Below are positions 36,524 through 46,830 of a DNA stretch of 64,000 nt, in pieces. Origin of the DNA: Cheiracanthium punctorium (taxonomy: Eukaryota > Arthropoda > Arachnida > Araneae > Cheiracanthiidae); NCBI GenBank assembly GCA_038373885.1, contig JAWZYV010013029.1, positions 153,699-217,698 on the forward strand, written 5' to 3'. A program made the position numbers and the translations under genes. Positions within the stretch are counted from its first letter, which is position 1. Every line of letters begins with the position of its first letter. The notes under the pieces are model-generated. The model was not told the origin of the DNA, did no database searches, and saw nothing but the letters and a program-made list of their open reading frames with translations.

Positions 36524-36975
36524 CAGGCCCGGACTGGGAGGGAGGGGCCCGCCCGTCTCAAGAGAAGGGGGGCGGGTTATTGTGCAACCGATAAATAATA
36601 GGATGTGTTAACTTTCGGGTATGGGGGAGGTATGGTGTTATTATTAATTAATTAGGATTGCTAATTAATGCATAATATAATATTGATTTATTAATTAATA
36701 TGTGTCTTTCATATTAATTAATCCCTTGTTCATTCGGGAACCCTCACTCAAAAAATTTTGAGAACTACATTTAAAATGAAGTGTTTTGAAGCCTTCTGGG
36801 GCGCAATTGCAGCTGCAAAAATTTTTTTATGTGTCAAACTTCATTCAAGTGCTATCAGTATAGCACTTTTTTAAAATTTTCTTTCTTTTTTCTGTTTGGG
36901 GGCCCGTCCTCAGCAGGGGGGACCCGCCGAGGGCTGAGGCCCACCCGTCTGCAGACAATCAGACACCCTGGCCTG
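36524..36975. mobile_element. hAT-type element, 452 bp, perfect 8-bp TSD
   Basis: It starts CAGGCCCGGACTGGGAGG and ends CACCCTGGCCTG; AGTGCGTT is duplicated at 36516-36523 and 36976-36983. The core contains ATTAATTAAT-rich DNA. A short second copy of GCGTTCAGGCCCGG sits just upstream at 36494. Confidence 0.85.
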
Positions 36976-37035
36976 AGTGCGTTCTGTCTAGTTGGATAAT
37001 GCCCCAGTCACCTCAATCTTGATATAGAATTCGAT

Positions 37036-37306
37036 GTTGTTGTTTTTGTGAACACGTATATCGGATTTATGTGCTTGGCTCAAAACCGCTTATAAATCCT
37101 CGTCAGTAAGACAACACAAGGAGGATGACCTCCATGGGGAGTCTTTCTAAGGGGTCCTAACCCCTATTTACGCTAAGCTTCGGAGAAAAGCACCAAAAAC
37201 TCCGAACGGTCAGGTCGACGGACGCTCGATGGGACCCAAACCCGGGATCTTCACACTTCGCATATCTACCACTTCCAGTGACTTAACCACTGTGCCATGG
37301 TGAGGC
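37036..37306 (-). repeat. Full-length tRNA-derived SINE with 9-bp TSD
   Basis: GAATTCGAT is repeated at 37027-37035 and 37307-37315. On the minus strand: head GCCTCACCATGGCACAGTGG, body with CTCCGAAGCTTAGCGTAAAT and CTTGTGTTGTCTTACTGACG, then a tail GAGGATTTATAAGCGGTTTT and a CAACAACA-type end. The most complete copy of this family. Confidence 0.85.
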
Positions 37307-38375
37307 GAATTCGATTCCAGCTTCATTTATGAATATTTGGATGAGTCATTCTGTGCGCCCATTCAGTGCTCCTAATCATGTATTTCTTTCTTTCTTTTTT
37401 TCTTTTCTTTCTTTTTTTTTTTTATGAAAACCCCACCCCATTTCTGCCAATACTATAGCTGCGCCGTTAGTGTAAAATTGAACATTAATTGAAATTAAAT
37501 AACTTCAAGCTAAAATATTTACAAAACTGGCAAAATAAAATAAAATAAAGAGTTGACATTATAATTTGGCAGTAATAATGTTGACAGCTTAATCTATTAG
37601 CAACCGACTTTTTTCATCACATTCTAAATTGTATGTTGATGCCAGATGCGATGAATAAATTTCAGACATTTGTGGGGTATGAAGAATGTTTTACTTTTTA
37701 AAAAAATATGAATAAAACAGTGAAATATTAGCATTTTACTTTGTGTTCTCTGAGGATTTTGTGGAAATCAGATTTATTAGAGAAATTAGAATATGAAAAT
37801 AAATTAATGCTTATATATCTTTGCAACTAATGATTTCAACCATCTAAAAATAAGACGCTACTGGTCTTACTGGGTTGATTCTGCGCCAAAAAACGATTTC
37901 GTGCTTTCATAGATATGCGGATATACAGGGTGTCCAGTGCTAACGCTGTCCAATGGCTATTTCCTAAACCGTTAGTCAGAGACACATAGTTCCAATTGCA
38001 AAAATGCTTTAAATTGTATAATCTATTATATGAGAAACAATTAAAGTCAATAAATCAATTTCTATAAAAATTAAGAAATTTAAATTTTTATACGGTCCCC
38101 CGGTCCTATCGGTTATATTTAGAAAGATTTTCTTTATGCAATTTCATGCACAATAAAAAAAAATTCGTCCTTCTACGACCAAAATTCATCGATTTACGAA
38201 GCAGCAAACATTGTGACTTAAGTCACTTTTCCACGTTTAAAAATGTCCCGTTATGGTAAACCGTTAAGGGACCATATAAAAACTGAAATTTTAAATTATA
38301 GATTTTAATTTCATTTTCTGGCGTAATGCGGAAAAAGAAGCAAAACTAATTTTAGAGTACTCATCTTCAAGCAGA

Positions 38376-38553
38376 CAGGGCCTTATTATCGCATGGGCAA
38401 ATCGGGACTTTGCCCAGGGCCCCCCAATTTCAAATGTTGTTCTGAAATATTTTTTACATCAAAATTTTATAAAAAATGAAACAAATTTCATAGATCAGGG
38501 GCCTCTAATCTATCAATGCCCGGGGGGCCCCTTTTGGTCATAATCGAGCCCTG
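38376..38553. mobile_element. hAT-type miniature element nested in long-TIR element
   Basis: It starts CAGGGCCTTATTATCGC and ends TAATCGAGCCCTG. The flanks CAAGCAGA (38368-38375) and CAAGCAAA (38554-38561) are a target duplication with one mismatch. Confidence 0.8.
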
Positions 38554-38627
38554 CAAGCAAAGGGTTATAGTTATAGTCAAGCTCTATTAAAATCTATCTG
38601 AGGTCAGACTTACTAAATCGTATATAG

Positions 38628-39477
38628 TGTTACGAATTTTCGGAGCAACCCACTGTTCTGGGGCTTAAAATAGTTCAAAATTCGTATTCTACGCTTCAAA
38701 TAGATAAATTTTGCTTTTTGTTGCATCAAAATCCGTCAACTAGAGCCGGAGATACGGAGGTTTCGGTTTCCCATTCAAATATATGGGGTTTCTAGAAATC
38801 TCGAGAAATATTGGTCCTAGGGCTTCGATCTCTTCATTTTTGGGGACTTATTTTTGGCGCCAAATTTGGCAATATTTCGCCAAAACTCGCCAAGCTTGGC
38901 GACATTGTGGTCATTTGGCGCGATTTTCCCTATGGGGCCTGTAAATTTGCTTTTGCTGCATTAAAAACGCATAATAACCTATCATTTCTCTTCTATGACG
39001 TAATCAAAATTACCGCTTTATGTGGAATCCTCGAGAAATAGACTTTTCTGGAAGCTTCTTGTACCTTCTGCGTCGGCTATAAATTGAAGCGCTTCGGAAG
39101 CCCTAGTTCAGTGCGAGTTGAACGCCCAGTGTGTGAAGAGCTCTCTCAGTGTGAGTACGCTTGATAGAAGCAGTGTTTCGCGCTTCTTTTCGAAGCTGTT
39201 TTTAAAGTGCTGTGTGTCGATTCTTCACTGTTGAGTCTTGAGGGATTATTAGTGTTATCCTTCGTATATTTCCACTGAATTTTACCTGTGGAAGTGTTTT
39301 ATTTTGTGTGAGAATTACAGCCTTTGTGAGAGCTTCTGATCTAAGCGGACTGTTAATAGCATATTACTGATTACGTGTGCTTGTGAATTTTGTACAGCTG
39401 ATTGTTCAACTAAGTTCTAGAAGCAATAAAGTTTGTGTTCCATCCTGACAAGTGACTTTTTACTAGAACTTTCTACA
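38628..39477 (+). mobile_element. LTR-like segment (probable Gypsy-type LTR)
   Basis: It starts TGTTACGAATTTTCGGAGC and ends TTTCTACA (TG...CA). Inside are, in order, a TATA box (39078-39083), an initiator-like TTCAGT about 30 bases on (39107-39112) and AATAAA (39425-39430), which is the U3-R-U5 order of a retrotransposon LTR. TGGACTTTAGAACGACG a few bases after the end could be a primer-binding site. No gag or pol follows before the right arm of the host element at 39896, so only a fragment or leader remains. No matching second LTR was seen. Confidence 0.55.
39078..39083 (+). promoter_or_regulatory. TATA box of the LTR-like segment
   Basis: TATAAA lies about 30 bases upstream of TTCAGTGCGAG, an arthropod-type initiator. 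Spacing fits RNA polymerase II core promoter geometry. Confidence 0.5.
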
Positions 39478-40169
39478 CCAACTGGACTTTAGAACGACGA
39501 ACCCAGGAAACAAGCAGAAGATAGGTAGCATGTGCCAAAGGTAGCATGAAGATGTGTAACATAAGAGTATGCTACGAAAAGTACAGGAAGAGTTTTCTGT
39601 ACGAGTGCATATTCAGATTGCAGTCGTGGGAAGTTATTTAATGCCAGTTCATTTAAAAAGCCTGTTTAAAAAATTCTACTTTCAGCATAAGCTATATTTT
39701 TATGTTACTTTATTGGATACACATTGTTAAACGTTAATCTTCTTCATTGCAATCTATATTTATAAAATAGTTAATGAAATCGCTAATAAATATTACAAAG
39801 CTCAAACCATGTACATTAATTTTTCTCAAATTCATTTTGTATACAACCCCTATTTCACAGCTCGAAAAGTGCTCTAACTTTAAGCAGCTGTAACTCGGTG
39901 AATTTTGGTCGTAGAAGGACGAATTTTTTTTAATTGTGCATGAAAATGAATAAAGAAAAAATTTCTAAATATAACCGATAGGACCGGGGGACCGTATAAA
40001 AATTTAAATTTCTTATTTTTTTTATAGAAATTGATTTATTGACTTTGATTGTTTCTGATATAATAGATTATACAATTTAAAGCATTTTTGCAATTGGAAC
40101 TATGTGTCTCTGACTAACGGTTTAGGAAATAGCCATTGGACAGCGTTAGCACTGGACATCCTGTATATA

Positions 40170-40790
40170 ATGATCATACGGTTAGTTCCGGATGCTGGTA
40201 TGTTTTTGTAGTATACAGGGTTGCCACCGTTAAAAGATAACCTGTAAAACCTGGAGTAGTCAGAAGATTTTAAATTAACAAAAAAAGTCAGGGAAAATTG
40301 CAGATGTTCGCTATAAGAGCCAGGAATATCTCTCTTGAAATGTGATTTAAAATACTATCTGAAGTCAGCATTCATAAGTAATTTTCATTTGCCGTATGTC
40401 TGGAATGCTCTACAGTGCAGCTAAAAGAAGTTGGCATTGAGTGTAGGAATAATAGTAGTGGCATTTAAATTATGAACCCAACAAAACAACTGCGTGTTTT
40501 CATGGAAATGTTAGTGGATAATGATCATATGATTAGTTCAGAATGCTCATTTTTTTGAGGGGGGAGGTGGGGAGGAGGAGGGTTTACTGGGTTGCCATCG
40601 GTCAAGGAAAACCTAAAGAACCGTGGAATGGGCAGAAAATTTTATTTTAACCAATGAATGGCAGGTTAAATAGCAAATTCTGACTAACAATCTTGGAAAT
40701 CATTAAATATGATCTGAAAAATCATCTGAAGTCCTCATTTATTAATAATTTTTCACTTGCCGTACATCTTGAATGCTTCAAATTTGAATT
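40170..40790 (+). repeat. Diverged direct repeat, about 340-bp period
   Basis: GATCATACGGTTAGTTCCGGATGC (40172) and GATCATATGATTAGTTCAGAATGC (40519) start two copies that both continue through GGGTTGCCANCGGT, AGTCNTCATTNATNAGTAATTTT and TTGCCGTANNTCT blocks. A third, inverted copy appears at 43680-43850. Confidence 0.6.
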
Positions 40791-41933
40791 GACGTAGGTG
40801 CAAAACAGTTCTCGGATACAAAAAGATTCTTGCGTGTGTGTGTATGTGTACGGGGGGGGAGGGTATTTAAAAATTAATTTATCCATACAAAATGTAAAAT
40901 AAAAGAAAATGTACACCCTCTCAAGAAAGTATTCGAGTAAAAGCAAAAATTTCCTATTTTAGCTTTGCGAATAATTAATTAGTTTTTGAAAAACGCATAA
41001 CTCGACAGTATAACGAAAAATTCTAGTTATACATAACCTAATCCCTATTTTATGATAAATAATTTTTAATATTCGAAACCAACATAGAAAGTTTGACTTT
41101 TACTCGAATACTTTTTTGAGAGAGTGTAACCCTAAAGGATAATAGGGAGTTTGTGCAGGAGCCCTACCACGATAGTCTCGGGAAATAATCGGTAGCGGAT
41201 AAATCAACCTTCTCGCACATATGACGTCACATTTCGACAGAGCACTTAAAAGTGCCACCACGATAATGTCGTAATGTTTACGATACCGTAAATACTGTCG
41301 AGAAATCCGCTGTTGTTTTACGACACCATCAACAAGTATGAGAACCGTTTCCCGCTATCGACTATCTTCATCTCGGATTGCAGCTCGTGGTATTTTTGTT
41401 TTGTTTGATCGTTTTAACTTTTAAAAAAATGTCACGATTATTGGTTTTAGCGCTTGCACAACACGACAATGCAAGAAGGGTTTTGAAATGATGAAGTTAA
41501 ATTTTTTATTATCACTTTTTAAATGTATGGTTATTCACTTAGTTTCCATTTATTAAACATACACTGTTAAGGAAAATATGCTTAAATTACTAATTCAAAG
41601 CAACACTTATTATTATTACACAGTTCATTTTATATGCCATGAAAAAGAAAAAAAAAATGTTATATCACCTATAACAAATTAATGTCTCCATAGAAGATAC
41701 TTAAGGATGAATAATTTTTATACTATCACTGAGCTAGCAAACCTTCTTTTATATAATCTTTCTTCTTTAAATAGTTACAAATAACAGCATCTGTGTTTCA
41801 AGGTGTAACATCCTAAAATTTTGTCTGACAAATTGTATGTAATTAATATTCCATCTTTGGGCTGTATATTGTTCAGAAATTGGTTTCAAAGTATAATTGT
41901 TTTGGTGTATTTTTTTAACATGCATTTCACGCG

Positions 41934-41959
41934 CCGATCCACGCGCTCACGTGGATCGG
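41934..41959. repeat. Perfect 10-bp-stem hairpin
   Basis: CCGATCCACG and CGTGGATCGG are separated by six bases. The right arm overlaps the start of the 14-bp direct repeat that flanks the GC-rich insert. Confidence 0.7.
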
Positions 41960-41964
41960 ATATC

Positions 41965-42911
41965 CTGACTGACTGAATAGGGGTTTTTTAATGGAGCACC
42001 TTGTGCAAAAGCATTTATCTCCAGTGTGATGTTGTAAGTGTGTATTTGAAAATCATGAGATGAAAAGGCCCATAAAGTCCTGGGCAAAATTCAGTCGAGT
42101 CAGCAAAATAGATGCAGACAGATGGAAAAAGCATCTTGATCGTCGATCGAAGCAAGACAGCAAAACGAGGGCGAGCAGCGAAGCTGCGAGCCAATCAGGA
42201 ACAGCGAGACAAATGGAGACTGACCCGTCCTCCCCCCGTGAAAGCACGGTCTTCATTGGACGGGTTGCTCAGTCACGACCACGTGCAAAAAGGATGTTGA
42301 ATGTAGACAAAGTCAGGCGATCCAAAACAATGTTTGGAAATGTGAAGAGAGTGGCCTTCGATGTTGAAGATGGAAAAGTCAGGGTATGGCCAAGTAGATC
42401 TCCAGGAAAAAATGAAGAAAAAAGGTCCAATTCAATCGTAGGAGCGAGTGACGCGGGGCGATGATGATCCGATGACAAAACTAGATGAAAACTGCGGCAG
42501 GAACCCAACGTCGCCCTGTTAAGGGAGCCACATCCGCAAAGTGAAGAATCTCCATCCACTGAATAAGCCCTGCCACGGCATTTCGCCACCAGACTGTGGC
42601 TCTTCTTTAACGGATACTCCAGACAGCTTCAGTTGATTCCGCACACCGTTGGTCGGCTGCCACCCGCAAGACCGACCACAGTCCAGTAGTAGAGTCCTCG
42701 ATCTTCATAAGCCTCACACCATTCGGTCCTCGGGCCGGTGATTCAACCAGTGTGTGAAGACGTAGTAAAAACTACAGCTAGATGTTCAGCTTCAGTCCGG
42801 CGGCGACGTTGTGGAAAATCAGTTAGGTTTAAGTTGATAAGTCAGACTGTGGTTAGTCGATTCGAGCCACCCTCCAGGCGCGAGTTCGCAGAAAACAGCC
42901 GGCAGCCCCCA
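41965..42911. mobile_element. GC-rich 947-bp insert flanked by a 14-bp direct repeat
   Basis: GTGGATCGGATATC occurs at 41951-41964 and again at 42912-42925, on either side of the GC-rich block. A perfect 14-bp duplication fits a retroposed insert, but neither end has a clear poly(A) or poly(T) tail and no TIR was seen. The left copy also forms the right arm of a hairpin (41934-41959). The block carries the 134-residue ORF. Confidence 0.4.
42060..42464 (+). CDS. Unrecognised basic ORF, 134 aa, in GC-rich island
   Basis: No family was recognised. The ORF starts at ATG 42060 and encodes a Lys/Arg/Ser-rich, largely hydrophilic protein with a run such as DADRWKKHLDRRSKQDSK near the N-terminus and a more regular segment, VKRVAFDVEDGKVRVWPSRS, near residues 95-114. 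No signal peptide or membrane segment is seen. Base composition is far more GC-rich than the surroundings, and the ORF sits inside a segment flanked by a 14-bp direct repeat (41951-41964 and 42912-42925). It could be a captured host exon, part of a transposon (gag-like or accessory), or chance ORF in GC-rich DNA. The opposite strand also carries an ORF of 106 residues here, which lowers confidence. Confidence 0.3.
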   Translation: MKRPIKSWAKFSRVSKIDADRWKKHLDRRSKQDSKTRASSEAASQSGTARQMETDPSSPRESTVFIGRVAQSRPRAKRMLNVDKVRRSKTMFGNVKRVAFDVEDGKVRVWPSRSPGKNEEKRSNSIVGASDAGR

Positions 42912-43130
42912 GTGGATCGGATATCGGAAAGAATGCTCTACTTTGATTGGTTGATTTCTGTAGATTACGATACTCCCGGAACAGTCGAAAAAATTATCGC
43001 TTCCTTTAGACGTGACCAAGGTGGTAGGGCAAAACTGGGGGTCGCGGCTATTTATCCGATGATTTCATTATCCGATAGCGCGAACTATCCGCTACCGATT
43101 ATTTCCCGAGACTATCGTGGTAGGGCTCCA

Positions 43131-43289
43131 GGCCCGGTTGCACTCACGGTAACGCTAACGTTAAATGACATTGGACAATAAAGCACATGCGCACGCATAA
43201 AATGCGAAACATGGTTGGTCAAAATACTCCGTATAGCGGATACCGTTAGCGTTAGCGTAGGAAGAAACGGTATGCACGAACTCCCTATT
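43131..43289. repeat. Small palindromic element adjoining the TIR element
   Basis: GGTAACGCTAACG near 43147 and its inverted match CGTTAGCGTTAGCG near 43244 form arms about 100 bases apart, and both arms continue into TGCAC-type sequence. It looks like a separate miniature foldback element inserted at the right end. Confidence 0.45.
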
Positions 43290-43391
43290 GTTTTCTTTCT
43301 TTCTCGCTATCTCTCTCTCTCTTTAATTAGGCCCTCAAAAAATTTTCTGTATCCGCTATTGTTGATCGTTATGTCAAGTCAAATTTGAAGC

Positions 43392-43673
43392 CATAGAGGA
43401 GGAACAGGTGGAGAGAGCATCCCATCATATTTTCCGGTGGAAAATTGAATTTAAGATAACAGCTTCGGAAGGAAAGAAAATTAAACAATTTAGCTGTTTA
43501 TCGCCATCTATTTAGCAAAATGAAGCATTTTGCTATACTAGAAAGGAAAACAAGAGACGAAGAAAATAATGAAATAGTTTTTCCCCTCACACTATTTCCA
43601 TAAGTCTCTTGAGTTATATGCTTGTTTCAGTTTAGAGTTACAATTGCTCTCTCCACCTATTCCTCCTCTATGT
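43392..43673. repeat. Inverted repeat pair, 30-bp arms
   Basis: CATAGAGGAGGAACAGGTGG with the following AGAGAGCA is inverted at 43645-43673. The pair is about 280 bases end to end. Likely a miniature TIR element of unknown type. Confidence 0.6.
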
Positions 43674-43854
43674 TTCAGACATATGGCAAATGAAAAATTA
43701 ACTACAAATGCGTACTTCAGATAATTTTCCAGATAAAATTTCACGATTTTCTAGTTCTTAGCCAAAATTTTCAATTTTACTTGTCTTATTTTGTTCAAAT
43801 ATCCTGATTATTCTGGATGTTTCAGGCTTTCTTAAGCTGTCGGCAACCCACTAT

Positions 43855-44023
43855 CAGGGGCGCAGCCAGAAATTTTTCATGCGGGGGGTTACGACTACTG
43901 CGACTCACATATATGCATACATGTGTGTGATGAGGGAGTGAAGAATATACATTTTGTATGGCAAAAAATTCCTCATGGGAAGGGTTATGACCCCCCTACC
44001 CCCCCCCCTTGGCTACGCCCCTG
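43855..44023. mobile_element. hAT-type miniature element, GCGTAGCCAG family, perfect TSD
   Basis: It runs from CAGGGGCGCAGCCAG to GGCTACGCCCCTG with the perfect 8-bp duplication CCCACTAT (43847-43854, 44024-44031). This copy best defines the family boundaries. Confidence 0.9.
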
Positions 44024-44310
44024 CCCACTATGCGTCAGAAAACTTCCGAGCTTCCTGAATGAATGGTATAATCAATATTTACACTCACATTTCTATTGAA
44101 AGCATGCAATGAACTTTTGGTTCACAATTTCATTGTCCCTAGGCGTGTCCGTAGATTCATGAGTTCCTGTCACTAGTTTTCGTGCAAAAACTAGAAAAAA
44201 ATTGTAACAGGTGTAACCCTTTTTAAAAGAATAAAACATCGAATGTTTTAAAAATTAATAAAATACTGATAGGTGTTTTTTCCCATTATATTTTTTCGAA
44301 AACCTATTTC

Positions 44311-44579
44311 TGTTGTTGTTGTTGTTGTGAACATGTATATCGAATTTGTGTGCTTGACTCGAAACCCACTTATAAATCCTCGTCAGAAGGACAACACAAG
44401 AGGGAAGCCCTCCGTAGGATCTTTGATCTTTCTAAGGGGTCCTAACCCGTATTTACGCTAAGTTTCGGAGAAAACCCTGGAAAACTCCGAACGGTTAGGT
44501 CGACGGACCCGAACCCGGGACCTTCACACTTCGCCCGTCTACCATTTCCAGAGACATAACCACTGTGCCATGGTGAGGC
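44311..44579 (-). repeat. Full-length tRNA-derived SINE
   Basis: Same organisation as 37036-37306: head GCCTCACCATGGCACAGTGG, body CTTGTGTTGTCCTTCTGACG, tail ending in a CAACAACAACAACAACA repeat. Confidence 0.85.
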
Positions 44580-44785
44580 ATGTGTTTGTTTATTACAAAA
44601 CGCCTTATCAGAACGAAAGGCACAAGGGCACAGGCGGCTAAGAGATTAACGGCCGTATTCACCAAGTACTTGAAACCCGTGCTAACCCACTAAAACGACA
44701 GTCAGATGTCGAATGGATGTATATTTGATGTCTATTTAACGTCTGAAGGGGTTAACACGGATGTCAAGTTCTTGGTGACTACGGC

Positions 44786-44970
44786 CATGTGGGCCTGTCC
44801 TACTCTATGCCAGTCGCTTAAGCATACTATTGTGGGTTCGATTCCCATTCATACCCTGGTGGTAAAAATTTCCTTTCTCTGTGCTAGTAAAAATCTTTTA
44901 CCGTGTTGTCGACTTTACTCGATGAGGATTTATAAGCGGGTTCTCGGAACTAAGTACACAAGTTTGATAA
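44786..44970 (+). repeat. tRNA-derived SINE, variant head
   Basis: The B box reads GGGTTCGATTCCC. The 3' part, GATGAGGATTTATAAGCGGG, matches the tail of the 37036 family, while the middle (GGTGGTAAAAATTTCCTTTC) differs. Tail sharing between SINE families suggests a common LINE partner. Confidence 0.7.
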
Positions 44971-44977
44971 TAACCGC

Positions 44978-45075
44978 CCAGCAAGCACACACAGGTTCTC
45001 TGAACGTCTATTAACGTTCAGAAGACGTTTTCTGAATGTTAATAGACGTTCAGATAACCTGTGTGTGTTTGCTGG
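44978..45075. repeat. 98-base foldback hairpin element
   Basis: CCAGCAAGCACACACAGGTT and its inverted match AACCTGTGTGTGTTTGCTGG bound two copies of a TCTGAACGTCTATTAACGTT-type sequence in opposite orientation, leaving only a short loop. Confidence 0.85.
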
Positions 45076-45248
45076 ACGCCTAGCAATTGACACGCGAATT
45101 AATCCAAACACGCGTGTTTAAGTCTCATGAGTAAGATATCCTACCGAATACCGATGACTTAAACATGCAAGTTGGGATTAATACCCGTGTCAAGTGTTAT
45201 GTGAAAAGGCCATAAATGTTCCAAGTACAACAACAACTGTAAAAACAG

Positions 45249-46050
45249 TAAGGAATGCAATCCCGCACTGTTTTTCGTTTCGCGGAATTTCGAGACTGGG
45301 ATTTGTTGATCCCGTTGGATCGACATATCATTCAACTAAATACTATTTTAATAGAGAAAATTAGGAAAAAGTAAGATTTTAAGCTCTATCAAATTTAATA
45401 ATAATAATTTATCTTATTTGATAGTTAATACAATACTTTATACATAAATATTAAAATTATAGTCATGATATTCATAATAATATACTTATTTCTTAGTTGC
45501 TAAAAAAGAAGAATGTAAAACATACAACGTAAAGAGGCACACGTCTTCCTTGTCTTTATCTAATTTTGATAGAAAATACAAAAGCACTTACAAAAAGGCC
45601 TTTTTTATATGAAACACTGAAGAGACATACATTTTTGCATGCTTAACTGAAGTTCACTTTTTAAAGACATCATTGGCATGGGCGGCCATATGATTGCTTG
45701 AGGGGGGGGGGAAGTCAAGGGTCCTGCCCAAACATACAATATTTAGTGTTGAAGCTGCGTTATACTAGTACGTAAATCATAACAAATATGGGAGCTGTGG
45801 GGCGGACTATGGTCCCTCCCTGCAAATAGGTATGAGCGCCCATGATCACTGGTTCTTATTCTTCATCTCATGCAAAAATGTTTAGCCAGTTCATGATTGA
45901 GAAGGTGGCTTGAAATTGTAAACAAAATAATTTATTTCTCAGTTTCAATCCCGCGGGATTGCGGTCTTAATCCCGCGTGACTAGTCTCGCAAACATTTGT
46001 GCGAGATCCTGAGGGAGCCCTTTCCGGAGGGATCGGGATTGCATTCCTTA
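45249..46050. mobile_element. hAT-type element, 802 bp, perfect 8-bp TSD
   Basis: It starts TAAGGAATGCAATCCCGCAC and ends in the inverted GGGATTGCATTCCTTA. AAAAACAG is duplicated at 45241-45248 and 46051-46058. Both ends carry several AATCCCGC motifs. A further hAT-like fragment with a G run lies near 45660-45870. No transposase ORF is visible. Confidence 0.85.
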
Positions 46051-46077
46051 AAAAACAGTCAATTTTTTTTTTCTTGG

Positions 46078-46276
46078 AGGGGCAGGCACTTGATCATCAG
46101 TCATTCACCCTTGCTCAAGCCCGAAGTACTGGTCACTTAATTATGGAGGCACCTAATAGGTGGACCAGCACTGCCTCCTATGAAGGGACAGACGAAATGA
46201 CACCCAAGCCCATGTCGGGAATCGAACAGAGACCCGTGTTGTGGTAAAATGGTTCTCTAGTCACTAGGGCGGCATT
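46078..46276 (-). repeat. tRNA-derived SINE, third family
   Basis: On the minus strand: TGTTCGATTCCCGACATGGG (B box), GTCCCTTCATAGGAGGCAGT and GTCCACCTATTAGGTGCCTC, matching 26240-26410. Confidence 0.7.
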
Positions 46277-46291
46277 AGTCGAAAACTAAGG

Positions 46292-46506
46292 CAGGGGTGC
46301 AGACTCTTTAATGACGGTCGATAAACCTGTTTATTGACCGATTCCAGTTTTATTATTGGTTTAAAAACTGGAATCGGTCAATAAGGCTGGGATGTAGACT
46401 CTCTAATGACGGTCACTAAGCCTGTTGTATTGACCAATTCCAATTTTTAAACCAACAAAAAAACAGGAATCGATTTATTGACCGTCATTAGAAAGACTGC
46501 ATCGCA
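46292..46506. repeat. Foldback element family (GACGGTCAATAA), composite copy
   Basis: GACTCTTTAATGACGGTCGA, TATTGACCGATTCCAGTTTT and inverted versions are arranged as two overlapping hairpins, with GGCTGGGATGTAGACTC in the middle. Probably one element inserted into another of the same family. Confidence 0.7.
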
Positions 46507-46700
46507 GATAAAATGAACTGACTCCTGTCTCAGTTAAAAATAATGATTGGTGGTTCCGTATTAGATTTCAAGCATTTCACTATTTCAGACGCGGTGATAA
46601 GCTTTATTGCAATATATCGACTGGTGTCTTAAGCCCATACGTCTATCCAACTTTTGAAAACTGGTGTTTGATAATGTACATTCCCTCTTTCATCCTTAAT

Positions 46701-46830
46701 CTGGTATGCAGACCTCTATTGACCGTCATTAGCCAGTTTTATTGAAGATTCCAATTTTTAAATCAATAGTAAAACTGGAATCGGTCAATAAACTGGTTCA
46801 TAATGACGGTCAATAGAGTCTGCATCCCAG
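46701..46830. repeat. Foldback element family (GACGGTCAATAA), single copy
   Basis: CTGGTATGCAGACCTCTATT and the inverted CTGGGATGCAGACTCTATTG bound a 130-base palindrome with an AACTGGAATCGGTCAATAAA inner arm. Confidence 0.8.

Larger units (their letters stand above)
37926..40163. mobile_element. Long-TIR DNA element (about 270-bp arms)
   Basis: The left arm (37926-38205) and right arm (about 39896-40163) are inverted repeats starting CAGGGTGTCCAGTGCTAACG. They share blocks such as GGCTATTTCCTAAACCGTTA and TTCGTCCTTCTACGACCAAA. TA flanks both ends. No transposase was recognised. The core contains a hAT miniature element (38376-38553) and an LTR-like segment (38628-39477). A very similar terminal motif occurs at 34175-34730. 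Confidence 0.75.
41157..43130. mobile_element. TIR-bounded element with 45-bp inverted repeats, GC-rich core
   Basis: The arms 41157-41201 and 43086-43130 are near-perfect inverted repeats; both contain GCCCTACCACGATAGTCTCG and continue through a GGTAGCGGATA block. No transposase was recognised. The GC-rich insert with the 134-residue ORF lies inside. An outer pair, AATAGGGAGTTTGTGCA at 41141 and its inverted match ending at 43289, suggests a second, enclosing set of ends. No target-site duplication was identified, so superfamily is open. Confidence 0.55.

Noticed and set aside
42738..43181. 147-codon ORF on the plus strand
   Set aside because: It runs across the direct repeat and through the TIR into the neighbouring palindrome, so it cannot be one native gene; likely open by GC-rich composition.
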